A program made the position numbers and the translations under genes. A stretch of 52,592 bases of DNA from Bacillota bacterium (GTDB lineage Bacteria; Bacillota; Clostridia; Tissierellales; Sedimentibacteraceae): NCBI GenBank assembly GCA_023453025.1, contig JAEXUD010000020.1:1-52592 (forward strand), written 5' to 3'. Shown here piece by piece: positions 16,309 through 24,760 of this stretch. The first letter of the stretch is position 1, and the number at the start of each line of letters is the position of its first letter. The notes under the pieces were generated by a model. It saw only the letters and a list, made by a program, of their open reading frames with translations, was not told the origin of the DNA and did no database searches.

Positions 16309-16737
16309 TTGAAACTTACAATCAGTGAGGCGGCTGAAAAAGTGAATTTAACTGCCCATACAATCAGATATTATGATAAAGAAGGATTGCTCCCTTTCGT
16401 TGAACGAACAGATTCCGGTATAAGATATTTTACAGAGAATGATCTTGAAGGTTTGGAAATTATAAATTGCCTCAAGGCGACAGGTATGCCCATCAAAGAA
16501 ATAAAAATTTTTATGAATTGGTGGGTTGACGGTGACTCTACTCTCAAAACCCGGTATGAAATGTTTCTCGAACCAAAAGCGGCGGTAGAATCGCAGATTT
16601 TAGAATTGCAGCGAGCGCTTGATCGTATAAATTATAAGTGCTGGTACTATAAAACTACTCTGGAAGCCGGTACAGAAAAAATCCACAACAATGCACCAAA
16701 GTATCATCCGTCAAGAGATTTTAATAGCTTTCCTTAA
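16309..16737 (+). CDS. MerR family transcriptional regulator
   Basis: A 142-residue regulator with the N-terminal winged helix-turn-helix LTISEAAEKVNLTAHTIRYYDKEGLL, the wing RTDSGIRYF and a helical linker. It lacks the C-terminal metal-binding cysteine loop of classical MerR and is closer to the MerR regulators paired with aldo/keto reductases. TTG start at 16309, set by AGGAGG 9 bases upstream. It is transcribed away from the cupin/AKR genes and very probably controls them through the 19-bp-spacer promoter between them. Confidence 0.93.
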   Translation: MKLTISEAAEKVNLTAHTIRYYDKEGLLPFVERTDSGIRYFTENDLEGLEIINCLKATGMPIKEIKIFMNWWVDGDSTLKTRYEMFLEPKAAVESQILELQRALDRINYKCWYYKTTLEAGTEKIHNNAPKYHPSRDFNSFP

Positions 16738-16780
16738 ACACCTTCAAAATTAAGCAGTACTTTATACTCAAAACAAAACG

Positions 16781-16819
16781 CCCCTAAAAACAGCTAAACA
16801 AGCCATTTTTAGGGGTTTC
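16781..16819. terminator. Bidirectional intrinsic terminator between convergent genes
   Basis: CCCCTAAAAA (16781-16790) pairs with TTTTTAGGGG (16806-16815). T-runs follow on both strands (TTT on plus, CGTTTTGTTTTG on minus), serving the MerR gene and the small cupin gene. Confidence 0.85.
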
Positions 16820-16873
16820 AAACAACGTGCATTGTGCATACATAATGATACCGCATGAAAATTCTTACATTCC

Positions 16874-17233
16874 TTAAATCTTTTCTAAAATTTCCACAGT
16901 TTTTTCACTTTTTACATTTCCAGTATTCAATGTTGTTTTTGGTTCAAGCAGCATGGCATGTACTTCGTTTTCGGCAACCGGCATATGTTCGATTCCTTTT
17001 GGTATAATAAAAAACTCACCCTCATTTAGAATTATGTCTTCCGAGCGCAGCTTAATCACCAATCTCCCCTTAATAACCATAAACATTTCGTCCTCATTTT
17101 CATGCATATGCCATACGAATTCACCTTTAAGCTTTACCAGCTTTATATATGACTCATTAATTTCACCAACAATCTTAGGGCTCCAGTACTCGCTGAAAAC
17201 ACTCAATTTTTTATTGATATTAATCTTTTCCAT
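16874..17233 (-). CDS. Small cupin-domain protein
   Basis: A 119-residue single-domain cupin with motif 1 VWHMHENEDEMFMVIKGRL (two His and a Glu) and motif 2 PKGIEHMPVAENEVH. It resembles mannose-6-phosphate-isomerase-like or cupin_2 proteins that bind a metal. GAGGTG is at the start. It stands alone between the bidirectional terminator and a decayed region; the function is unknown. Confidence 0.85.
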   Translation of the reverse strand: MEKININKKLSVFSEYWSPKIVGEINESYIKLVKLKGEFVWHMHENEDEMFMVIKGRLVIKLRSEDIILNEGEFFIIPKGIEHMPVAENEVHAMLLEPKTTLNTGNVKSEKTVEILEKI

Positions 17234-17329
17234 TTCAATTCACCTCGAAATTTAATATAATACTTTACCATATTATTGGACAAATGACATAGTAAATTTC
17301 TAATTTTTAAATCTTTTAATAAACATCCA

Positions 17330-17556
17330 TTAATATTTCCTTTCTTTAATCATCGGGCTGATATCTGTATATTTAGAGGTATCAGTAATCAGAGAATTTC
17401 AGTATAATGACCATATTGTTTTGCTGCTTCTTAATACTATTAAGTCCAGCTCTGTAATTCGAGAATGTTGCCCTCAATATCCGTGGCATAAACAAATGTT
17501 GCCTTGCGGCCGTCATCATAATTTGCATGAACAAGTTCTGAGGTCACCTGTGCTCC
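17330..17556 (-). pseudogene. Decayed region: 3' fragment of a VOC/glyoxalase paralogue plus another remnant
   Basis: From 17556 to the stop at 17440 the minus strand encodes about 38 residues (ELVHANYDDGRKATFVYATD, then IEGNILELQSWT). They are identical in protein sequence to the end of the intact gene at 21868-22314, with many synonymous base differences. The N-terminal two-thirds is missing and the fragment begins right at the HxlR stop codon. Further on, 17330-17430 reads as a frameshifted remnant ending SKYTDISPMIKERKY. Both look like leftovers of deletion. Confidence 0.75.
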
Positions 17557-17562
17557 TGACCA

Positions 17563-17904
17563 TCACATAAGAATCTTCTTCATTGTATCTCCCCAATTTG
17601 CTAGTGTCTTAAGAGCCGGAATAAGATTTTCTCCATTATCTGTCAGGGAATATTCTACCCGGGGCGGTATCTCCATATACTGTTTCCTTTTAATAATACC
17701 ATAAGCTTCCAGATCTTTTAACGACTGAGTAAGCATCATGTTAGTAATTCCTTTAATATCTCTTTTTAACTCGTTATAACGCATGATTCTGTTTTTATGT
17801 ATAGCCCATATAATAGGTAATCTCCACTTTCCGCCAATCAGGTTTAAGGCAAATGTCAACGGGCAGTTGTCATAGTTATTTTTATATGGTGCATTATCAT
17901 TCAT
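17563..17904 (-). CDS. HxlR family transcriptional regulator
   Basis: A 113-residue winged-helix protein with the family N-terminus NCPLTFALNLIGGKWRLPIIW (redox-capable Cys kept), the recognition region RYNELKRDIKGITNMMLTQSL and the wing PPRVEYSLTDNG. Such regulators respond to reactive electrophiles or oxidants. Its stop codon joins directly onto a truncated glyoxalase gene, which was probably its original target or operon partner. It is divergent from the GNAT gene. Confidence 0.92.
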   Translation of the reverse strand: MNDNAPYKNNYDNCPLTFALNLIGGKWRLPIIWAIHKNRIMRYNELKRDIKGITNMMLTQSLKDLEAYGIIKRKQYMEIPPRVEYSLTDNGENLIPALKTLANWGDTMKKILM

Positions 17905-18046
17905 AAAACCACTCCAATACTCAGTTTTTTCTTACTTAGGCAGAAAATATTGCATACTTGTTACTATAATTTTAGCTGATATAATTATAACCAAAGACTG
18001 ATTAGTCAGTCAAATTTATTTTATTCCATATAAAGAGGAGATTAAT

Positions 18047-18589
18047 ATGAGTATCAATTATGAAATTATTTCCGAAAATAATATTGATTGTATTAAAGAT
18101 TTATGCAATGGCCTGATGGCTTATCAAAAATTAAAAGCACATATACATCCTGAGTTTTTTGATAATATGTGTTTTGAGACAAGAATGATTCCATCTATAA
18201 AAAGCGCAAAAATGAACTACATAATAGCAGCTAAAGATGACAATGAATTCGTCGGATACGCATACAGCAGCATTGCACCAAAGAGCACCTATTCCGGTGG
18301 TTTTGCAACCTTGCAGTGTGATGCCTTCTTTGACTTTGATTCCGTAAAAACTGAAGACGTAGGCTGCCTCTCTCAGTTTTTTATAAAAGATGGTTATCGT
18401 AACAGCGGCATCGGTTCAAAATTGTTCGACATGTCTATGGATTGGTTAAAATCATTCAAAGATATAGGTGATTTGTTTATATTTGTATCAAACGGAAATG
18501 ACAATGCACTTAAATTTTATCAGAATAAGGGTTTTAAAATAAACCACGAGATACTTGACGGCTTTATTATTGTTTTAAGAAATATTTGA
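18047..18589 (+). CDS. GNAT family N-acetyltransferase
   Basis: A 180-residue acetyl-CoA-dependent transferase. The acetyl-CoA-binding segment is VGCLSQFFIKDGYRNSGIGSKLFDMSMDWL (motif A, with the RxxGxG/A-like RNSGIG), and ALKFYQNKGFKI is motif B. The substrate is unknown. AAGAGGAG lies 7 bases before the ATG. It is transcribed alone, divergent from hxlR, and followed by a long palindrome. Confidence 0.88.
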   Translation: MSINYEIISENNIDCIKDLCNGLMAYQKLKAHIHPEFFDNMCFETRMIPSIKSAKMNYIIAAKDDNEFVGYAYSSIAPKSTYSGGFATLQCDAFFDFDSVKTEDVGCLSQFFIKDGYRNSGIGSKLFDMSMDWLKSFKDIGDLFIFVSNGNDNALKFYQNKGFKINHEILDGFIIVLRNI

Positions 18590-18603
18590 TTATTCTGCAT
18601 AAC

Positions 18604-18633
18604 CTGCATCTTTAGATTAATCTAAAGATGCAG
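18604..18633. repeat. Perfect 30-bp palindrome after the GNAT gene
   Basis: CTGCATCTTTAGATT is followed directly by its exact reverse complement with no spacer. No T-run follows, so termination is uncertain. The ends could form a terminator-like hairpin or a protein-binding site. Confidence 0.7.
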
Positions 18634-18708
18634 CCACCCTTGTCGCATTTTATAAAGATAAAATAGTTTAGGGAATTGCAGCTCATTTGCTCTGTTGATA
18701 TATTGATT

Positions 18709-19623
18709 TTATTTTTTCACTGCCAAACAATAATTTACGTTATCAAATGCTGTTATGGGATGTGAAGGATTAGATTCATTATATTTTTTGAAATGCTGTT
18801 TTGTTATTTCATTTGGAGTCAAATGCTCATGTATTAAAAAATCATAATCATTTAACAGCTTCTCAAGCTCTGAATAAGAATAACTCGCGAGCATTTTTTC
18901 ATTTGCCGCACCGGCCATCGCTACTTGCTTTTTGGCTCGTTCTCCTGCTTTTGGTGTGTAGGTATCCTCGTTCGGATAGTCAAAAGCAATACTGCTGCCT
19001 TTTGGCACAATACCTGAAATAGTGTTAATTGTCTGTTCAAAAGCCTTCTTTGACAAATAATAGATTATTCCGAGCAAGCTGCAAAAACTTATTTTATTTT
19101 TCTCAAATTCTGAACATTTGATTAAATCGCTTTCCCATGAATCCTCTGTAAAATCCACGGATACATAGTGCGAATTAGAAGGCCTTTCTGCTATTACTGA
19201 TTGAATACGCTTTTGCTTATCAGCACCGGTGGCAGGATGGTCAAGCTCAAAGATTTGAATTTTTGATGCCCAATCAGGTTGTCGATATGCAAATGTATCA
19301 TATCCGGCAGCAAAAATCAAATATTGCTTTGCACCAATTTTCACGGCATTTTCGAGTGCTTTTTCTGCAAATGCCGCTCTGCCGAGCGGTGACGGAGATA
19401 ACTGGTTATCTACAATCCAACGCAAAGCCTCACTCTCTGTACCTTCAAAAGATGGATTGAAAAATTTGATACCTTTTGACATACTGCTTGCAATTTGCTC
19501 GTACTCACTCTGAGTCAGAATGTCCTTTGCCAGATAATCATTAAATATCTTCTCTGAATTTTGCATTGAATGATATGCCCTTGAAAATGTACTTATCAAT
19601 GCAGTCATGCTTTTCTGTTCCAT
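18709..19623 (-). CDS. SAM-dependent methyltransferase, leucine-carboxymethyltransferase (LCMT/PPM1) fold
   Basis: About 304 residues with AAGYDTFAYRQPDW (SAM-binding loop), ELDHPATGADKQKRI, YVSVDFTED and LLGIIYYLSKKAF, the pattern of bacterial LCMT-like methyltransferases that act on small-molecule carboxyl or hydroxyl groups. The substrate is not known. ATG 19623 is preferred over the upstream in-frame start at 19653 because AGAGGTGA lies 8 bases before it. Monocistronic. Confidence 0.85.
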   Translation of the reverse strand: MEQKSMTALISTFSRAYHSMQNSEKIFNDYLAKDILTQSEYEQIASSMSKGIKFFNPSFEGTESEALRWIVDNQLSPSPLGRAAFAEKALENAVKIGAKQYLIFAAGYDTFAYRQPDWASKIQIFELDHPATGADKQKRIQSVIAERPSNSHYVSVDFTEDSWESDLIKCSEFEKNKISFCSLLGIIYYLSKKAFEQTINTISGIVPKGSSIAFDYPNEDTYTPKAGERAKKQVAMAGAANEKMLASYSYSELEKLLNDYDFLIHEHLTPNEITKQHFKKYNESNPSHPITAFDNVNYCLAVKK

Positions 19624-19734
19624 AAAATTATCACCTCTAATATTTAATACCACTTTATTTTCAACAATACAAGACTTGAAATTTTCCGTGTTTTGTGGTA
19701 TAGTAAGGGTGAAAAGATAAATAAATCAGATCAT

Positions 19735-21465
19735 TCATGCTGTAGCTCTGTCTAAATACTTTTGAACTATTTTATCTATTGTTCCATTGCTTTCCAGCTC
19801 GGGATATTTTCTGTTAAATAAATCAATTGCCTTCTGATTATCTTTAATCTTGCAGTATCCCATCCTCGTATCTGAACCATTGAGTTCCGCGTATTTATAA
19901 TTTTCTGTTTTTACCTCATTCTCAAGTTTTAATTTCTTTATGAAATAATCTCCTGAATAAGAATACAGAATTATTACGTCAACGTGACCCTTCAACAGCT
20001 TTTTAAACAATATTTCTTCCTTAAAGCTGAAGTCTCTTGTAAAGTCTTTATTATTATCAAAATCTGTGTAATAGGTATACCCTTCTAGAACACCGACCCG
20101 TTTATCTTTTAAGTCTTCCAGACTTTCAATAAAAATATTTTTTTCTGTATTTGTATAAAAATTGTATTTATTCTCATATCTGTAAGTTATGCTGAAATCT
20201 AAAAATTCCTCTCTGGATTTGCTGAAATCTATTGCCGGAATAATGTCTGCCAATCCGCTCTTTACCATACTGATTGCGGTATCCCATGGAACAATTTTAT
20301 ATTCCACTTGAAAATCCGAGCCGGAATATATTTGATTGATTATATCAACATCGATTCCCGCAGCCTTATCTTCCCGGCTGTCATAAATTATAAACGGTTC
20401 ATATGGAGATGACACTACAACAAGCTTTTTATCCGAATCCTTATTTTGTACTGTCTCTAAAAATTCAAAGTTTACTTTTTCAAATTCGGTAATATTTTTA
20501 TTCAAATTGTTTACGGATTTAGTTTGTCCTTCAACTGATTGATTAACATCGGCTAATGAATTTGCTACCGATTCAACCGATATATTTACTGAATTGATAA
20601 ATTCCTTAAGATTATAGATCTGTTCTACAATTTTTTTTGAACCATATGATATGTTGGTTGTTTTATCGTATAGATTTTTTGATATTTTTTCGATATCCTC
20701 AAAGTCATATATGCTTGCTTCAATACTGTTTGTCTGCTCTTCAATTTTATTGAGATCTTCAATTAATTCATCCTTAGTATTCATAAAAGCATTTCTTAGT
20801 TCCTTTATAATTTCAGCGATAACGGCAGTAACTTTACTGGTTTCAGTTGACAAATTTCTTATTTCCTCCGCTACAACCGTAAACCCTTTACCGTATTGAC
20901 CGGCTCTGGCTGCTTCTATAGAAGCATTCAAAGCAAGCAGATTGGTCTGAAGTGAAATATTATTTATTTCACCGATTAAAGATTCTGCATTCGAAGTTTT
21001 AAGTTCCAAATCTTTGATTGATTCACTTGTATCATTCAAGAGTATTCTTACCTTTGAAAACTCATCAATGCTCTTTCTCAGCTCTGCAATTCTGCCGGAT
21101 ATTTCCTCATAGCTTTTCTTTGATATTTGTGATGAAACTTCCGAATCCTTCAAATTGACATCAACGTTGTTATAAATATCCTCAACTACTTCTGTCATTG
21201 AAGCCATGCTTGCGGCTTGTTCTTCAGATTCTGACATAACGCTCTCTGCTCTGGATGATATATCTTTCATTTCCATGTACATTTCATCAACTGAAAACGA
21301 AAATCCACTTATAAGCTTTAAATACTTATCTGATAGTGCTTCACACTCATGAATTTTTTTCTCTGCAGCAATCGTATTCCTTTTGTTTAATTTTTGATTC
21401 AATTTGTAAATTATAATCGTTTCAATGATAATTATTATTACAAAACTGATTAATAGATACATCAT
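19735..21465 (-). CDS. Chemoreceptor-like protein with a C-terminal solute-binding domain
   Basis: The 576 residues start with one hydrophobic helix (residues 3-22), followed directly by a positively charged stretch. A methyl-accepting signalling coiled coil follows (hairpin tip NNISLQTNLLALNASIEAARAG, then GKGFTVVAEEIRNLS). At the C-terminus (~345-576) is a family-3 amino-acid-binding-protein fold (KLVVVSSPYEPFIIYD, GIDVDIINQIY, LADIIPAIDFSKSRE, GVLEGYTYYTDF). With one N-terminal membrane helix both domains would lie on the same, cytoplasmic side. The usual chemoreceptor has its sensor outside and ahead of the signalling domain. AAGGAGGTG precedes the ATG. Sensing of a cytoplasmic amino acid is an inference. 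Confidence 0.88.
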   Translation of the reverse strand: MMYLLISFVIIIIIETIIIYKLNQKLNKRNTIAAEKKIHECEALSDKYLKLISGFSFSVDEMYMEMKDISSRAESVMSESEEQAASMASMTEVVEDIYNNVDVNLKDSEVSSQISKKSYEEISGRIAELRKSIDEFSKVRILLNDTSESIKDLELKTSNAESLIGEINNISLQTNLLALNASIEAARAGQYGKGFTVVAEEIRNLSTETSKVTAVIAEIIKELRNAFMNTKDELIEDLNKIEEQTNSIEASIYDFEDIEKISKNLYDKTTNISYGSKKIVEQIYNLKEFINSVNISVESVANSLADVNQSVEGQTKSVNNLNKNITEFEKVNFEFLETVQNKDSDKKLVVVSSPYEPFIIYDSREDKAAGIDVDIINQIYSGSDFQVEYKIVPWDTAISMVKSGLADIIPAIDFSKSREEFLDFSITYRYENKYNFYTNTEKNIFIESLEDLKDKRVGVLEGYTYYTDFDNNKDFTRDFSFKEEILFKKLLKGHVDVIILYSYSGDYFIKKLKLENEVKTENYKYAELNGSDTRMGYCKIKDNQKAIDLFNRKYPELESNGTIDKIVQKYLDRATA

Positions 21466-21867
21466 AATAACACCTCCTTGTTTATCTGTTTTCTATAAAT
21501 ATACAACCGTTAATAAGCCGGTTTGACCTTTAAAGAAATAATGATATCTCCTTACGATTCCCTGCTTTTATATTTTGTATGCAAGTCCCATTTTTACCTC
21601 AGTATATCATAATATCCATAAAATGTATAGTATCCATTTTGTGTCTGCTAATTTTATGCTATGCAGATTTACAAAGGTGGTCAAATCACTTGACATTCTG
21701 CATCACGATATTACTGCAAGTTTGCCAATATTGGTGCATGTAATGCATAACTCTTGTCTTAATAAAAATAATAAAAATCTTGCTTTATGATAGATTTATG
21801 TGACCTATCTTGCATTCTCGAAATAAGCATAATCCCAAGTTTGATTTGCCGGCTCAATAATGACAGA
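21466..21867. other. Intergenic region with no gene recognised
   Basis: About 400 bases between the chemoreceptor start and the glyoxalase stop. It is AT-rich, with only short interrupted frames. It may contain decayed coding sequence but I cannot assign it. Confidence 0.4.
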
Positions 21868-22314
21868 TTAAGTCCAGCTCTGCAATTCAAGGATATTGCC
21901 CTCTATATCCGTAGCGTAGACAAATGTTGCCTTGCGACCGTCATCATAATTCGCATGAACTAATTCGCCGATAACCCCGCCGCCTCTTTCAAGCAACTTA
22001 TCAAGTATTTCTGCCACATCATCGACCTCAAATGCAAGATGAGAAATACCATAAGCGTTGATATGATGTGTCAGGTTTCCATTCATTTGATTATAAGAAA
22101 AAATTTCAAGTGTCGGATGGTCCTCGCCATAACCGGGCATGACCAAATGTTCTCCGATGATATGGGCATCCGGAATACCGGTCAGCTTATCAAGCCATTC
22201 TCCGTGTAAATCTCTCTTTTCCCCAATGCTTTTGCATCCGAATACCTCCTTATAAAAACTAATCAGCTTTTCACAGTCCTTTGCTATAATATTGGTGTGA
22301 ACATAACGAGTCAT
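21868..22314 (-). CDS. VOC/glyoxalase family metalloprotein (lactoylglutathione lyase-like)
   Basis: A 148-residue protein of two beta-alpha-beta-beta-beta repeats. The first, MTRYVHTNIIAKDCEKLISFYKEVFG, has a metal-ligand His and the second has ISHLAFEVDDVAE; the C-terminus is GNILELQSW with the acidic ligand. This is the glyoxalase/fosfomycin/dioxygenase superfamily; the substrate is uncertain. A fragment of a close paralogue lies at 17440-17556. GAGGGAGA precedes the start. Confidence 0.88.
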   Translation of the reverse strand: MTRYVHTNIIAKDCEKLISFYKEVFGCKSIGEKRDLHGEWLDKLTGIPDAHIIGEHLVMPGYGEDHPTLEIFSYNQMNGNLTHHINAYGISHLAFEVDDVAEILDKLLERGGGVIGELVHANYDDGRKATFVYATDIEGNILELQSWT

Positions 22315-22460
22315 TTTATCTCCCTCTTTCTAAATAATTTATTAAAATTTAACATATAAAACGCAAAAAATCAAATAACAAATATTCATGTTTTGTATAT
22401 TATATTCCTGTTGAATTTGATTCTCCAGCCTTCTGAATTTAGTATTGATGGTGAATCTAT

Positions 22461-23138
22461 TCATTCCACATTCAATTCATCGGCCAGCAGCTTCAGCGCC
22501 TGTTTATTTGTGATGCTATAGCCGCCCTTAGTTCTTTTTAAATAACCGTATTGTGTAAATTCGCCAAGCGTTTGAGTCAAGTGGCGGTAGGATACTCCCA
22601 GATAGGCGCTGGCATCGGTGTTGCGCTCGGTGTATATCCCGTCAAGTGCAGTAAACAGCACAAAATGCGCAAGACGGTTTGCCAATGGAAAGCCCTGTGT
22701 GCTTGAAAGAGCATGCACTCGCTGCTCCTCTTTTTTTGCGAGATCAGTGCACAGTATGCGCAGAAAACAAACATCGGATAACAGGAGGCTGCGGTATTTT
22801 TCGATTGGCAGCGCAAGAAGAAAGCAGGGAGAAAGTGCTTTTATCCCCATGGTGCTTTTGCGCACACTGAGAAGTTCCAGCTCTCCGATAAAACAGTCTC
22901 CCTTTAAAAAATCCAAAAGAGATGTTTTTCCATTTGACAGGCTGCAAAACAGCTTTGCCCGCCCTGAAACCATATAATAAAGAAAGCCATCGGATTTCTC
23001 TCCATCCTTCAGAATATCGTCCCCTTTATCTGCAAAATAAAGACAAACATCTTCTTTTACAGAAAATGAAAAGCAGCTTTCAAAACCTGATTCTGCAAGA
23101 CAACGATGGATTTCCTCTTTATCAAAAATTTGTTTCAA
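22461..23138 (-). CDS. YeiL-like Crp/Fnr family transcriptional regulator
   Basis: About 225 residues with an N-terminal cyclic-nucleotide-binding-like beta barrel (FLYYMVSGRAKLFCSLSNGKTSLLDFLKGDCFIGELELL) and a C-terminal helix-turn-helix (YLGVSYRHLTQTLGEFTQYGYL). The wording of both closely follows E. coli YeiL, which sits beside the rihB nucleoside hydrolase gene; here the divergent neighbour is also a RihB-like gene. TTG 23138 is preferred, with GAGGTG 6 bases before it; GTG 23147 is inside that ribosome site. It probably controls the hydrolase gene (inference from context). Confidence 0.88.
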   Translation of the reverse strand: MKQIFDKEEIHRCLAESGFESCFSFSVKEDVCLYFADKGDDILKDGEKSDGFLYYMVSGRAKLFCSLSNGKTSLLDFLKGDCFIGELELLSVRKSTMGIKALSPCFLLALPIEKYRSLLLSDVCFLRILCTDLAKKEEQRVHALSSTQGFPLANRLAHFVLFTALDGIYTERNTDASAYLGVSYRHLTQTLGEFTQYGYLKRTKGGYSITNKQALKLLADELNVE

Positions 23139-23237
23139 CGTAATCACCTCAAAACTCGGAGATTTCTCCTAACGTACCGCGGCGCTTTTGGTTTATAATC
23201 AAAAGCAAAAGCCCACTTGTGCTGAAAGGAGCAAAAT

Positions 23238-24170
23238 ATGAAAAAAACAAAAATTATTATCGACTGTGACCCCGGTCACGATGACGCCATCGCCATTATG
23301 GTGGCCGGCCGTCACCCCGCCATTGATCTGCTGGCTTTGACCACCGTTGCAGGAAACCAGACACTTGACAAAACAACGGTTAACGCACTGCATGTCTGTG
23401 AGCATTTAGGACTGGATGTCCCCGTATATGCCGGCATGCCGCTTCCTCTGGTGCGTGAACAGGTTGTCGCTGCCAATGTGCATGGTGAATCGGGACTTGA
23501 CGGACCTGTATTCGGATCACTGCACACAAAAGCACAGTCACAGCATGCGGTAAATTATCTTATAAATACATTGCTGGCAAGTGATGGAGATATTACACTT
23601 GTTCCTATTGGTCCGCTGACAAACATTGCAGCAGCCATGCGAATGGAGCCGCGAATTCTGCCCAAAATCCAGCAAATTGTTCTTATGGGCGGCGCTTACG
23701 GCACCGGAAATTTCACGCCTTCGGCAGAATTCAATATTTTTGCCGACCCCGAAGCTGCCAGCATTGTTTTTAGAAGCGGTGTAAAACTCACCATGATGGG
23801 ATTGGATTTGACGAACCAAACCGTTTGTACTCCTGACATCATTCAACGCATGAAATCCATCGGCAACAAAGCCGGCAGCTTGTTTGCAGACATCATGCGC
23901 TTTACTCTGAACTCTCAAAAAGTTGCCTTTGGACTTGAGGCGGGACCTGTGCACGATGTCACCTGTATTGCTTACCTCGCAGCACCGGAGTTATTTACAA
24001 CACAGGACATGAATGTGGTTGTGGATATCAACCGCGGTCCCTGCTACGGCAGAACAGTTTGCGACACCATCAACTGTTTGAAGCAGCCTGCAAACTGCAC
24101 TGTCGGTACCGGCATTGATCTGCCGAAGTTCTGGGATCTGGTCTCCGAAGCTGTTGCACGCTATAATTAA
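23238..24170 (+). CDS. rihB: Ribonucleoside hydrolase (RihB-like, IUNH family)
   Basis: Hydrolyses the N-glycosidic bond of ribonucleosides, probably pyrimidine ones, releasing ribose. The 310 residues begin with the calcium-binding signature IIDCDPGHDDAIAIM. VLMGGAYGTGNFTPSAEFNIFADPEAA and GPVHDVTCIAYL carry the active-site Asn/His and the second Asp. GAAAGGAG is well placed before the ATG. The gene is visibly richer in G+C than the aro and haem genes and keeps an E. coli-like partnership with yeiL, so lateral acquisition of the pair is plausible. No transporter is adjacent. Confidence 0.94.
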   Translation: MKKTKIIIDCDPGHDDAIAIMVAGRHPAIDLLALTTVAGNQTLDKTTVNALHVCEHLGLDVPVYAGMPLPLVREQVVAANVHGESGLDGPVFGSLHTKAQSQHAVNYLINTLLASDGDITLVPIGPLTNIAAAMRMEPRILPKIQQIVLMGGAYGTGNFTPSAEFNIFADPEAASIVFRSGVKLTMMGLDLTNQTVCTPDIIQRMKSIGNKAGSLFADIMRFTLNSQKVAFGLEAGPVHDVTCIAYLAAPELFTTQDMNVVVDINRGPCYGRTVCDTINCLKQPANCTVGTGIDLPKFWDLVSEAVARYN

Positions 24171-24192
24171 CAGGTTCTGTGAAGCTGTAAAA

Positions 24193-24217
24193 GCGGGGGC
24201 GGATGCCCTCGTTTTTT
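24193..24217 (+). terminator. Intrinsic terminator of the nucleoside hydrolase gene
   Basis: CGGGGGC pairs with GCCCTCG (one G-U) around a GGAT loop, followed by TTTTTT, 23 bases after the stop. Confidence 0.9.
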
Positions 24218-24234
24218 ACTGCAATTCTGATTTG

Positions 24235-24573
24235 TCAGCAGTCCCACTGACATTTCTTTAAATCAACATGGGTTTCATTTTTCAGAGGAATACCCTCGCT
24301 GCGAAGCAAATCACTTTGTTCAATCCATCCCGGTACCAGTCTGCCGGCATGATTAACTACTCTGTGACAAGGATATTCTCCATAATATTCTGCCCTGCTG
24401 AGGACTTTTCCAACAAGTCTTGCATTTTTATCCCTGCCGATCAGCCTTGCAATTTGCCCGTATGTAGCTACACTGCCCTCAGGAATTTCTTCTACAATAG
24501 AAAGAATTTCATAAATCAAATTTTCTTCTAAAACTCGCTTCATAGTACCTCTGTATTTTCCTTTTTCGTCCAT
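24235..24573 (-). CDS. MGMT-family protein (alkyltransferase-like, PCHRV type)
   Basis: A short protein matching only the DNA-binding/active-site domain of O6-methylguanine-DNA methyltransferases: PEGSVATYGQIARLIG, then ARLVGKVLS, the active-site PCHRVVNHAGRLVPGW, and LLRSEGIP. The cysteine is kept, so it may transfer alkyl groups to itself rather than being a cysteine-less ATL. The start is uncertain: 24573 (112 residues) has GGGG nearby, 24543 (MKRVLEENL, 102 residues) has GAGGT 4 bases before it, and 24606 is also open. Confidence 0.82.
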   Translation of the reverse strand: MDEKGKYRGTMKRVLEENLIYEILSIVEEIPEGSVATYGQIARLIGRDKNARLVGKVLSRAEYYGEYPCHRVVNHAGRLVPGWIEQSDLLRSEGIPLKNETHVDLKKCQWDC

Positions 24574-24760
24574 TATTACCCCGACAAATTTACTTTTAAT
24601 AATCAAGCCCGGGCCGCTTATCAGCCTGCTTCACACCGATACAATCAATACATCAAACAAAAATGCATCCTTTGTATCATTGGTTATATTCATTATACAT
24701 TAAAAGAAATTATATATAAAGAAGATACAAAAAATAACTGTTTATTTATATAAATTAATA

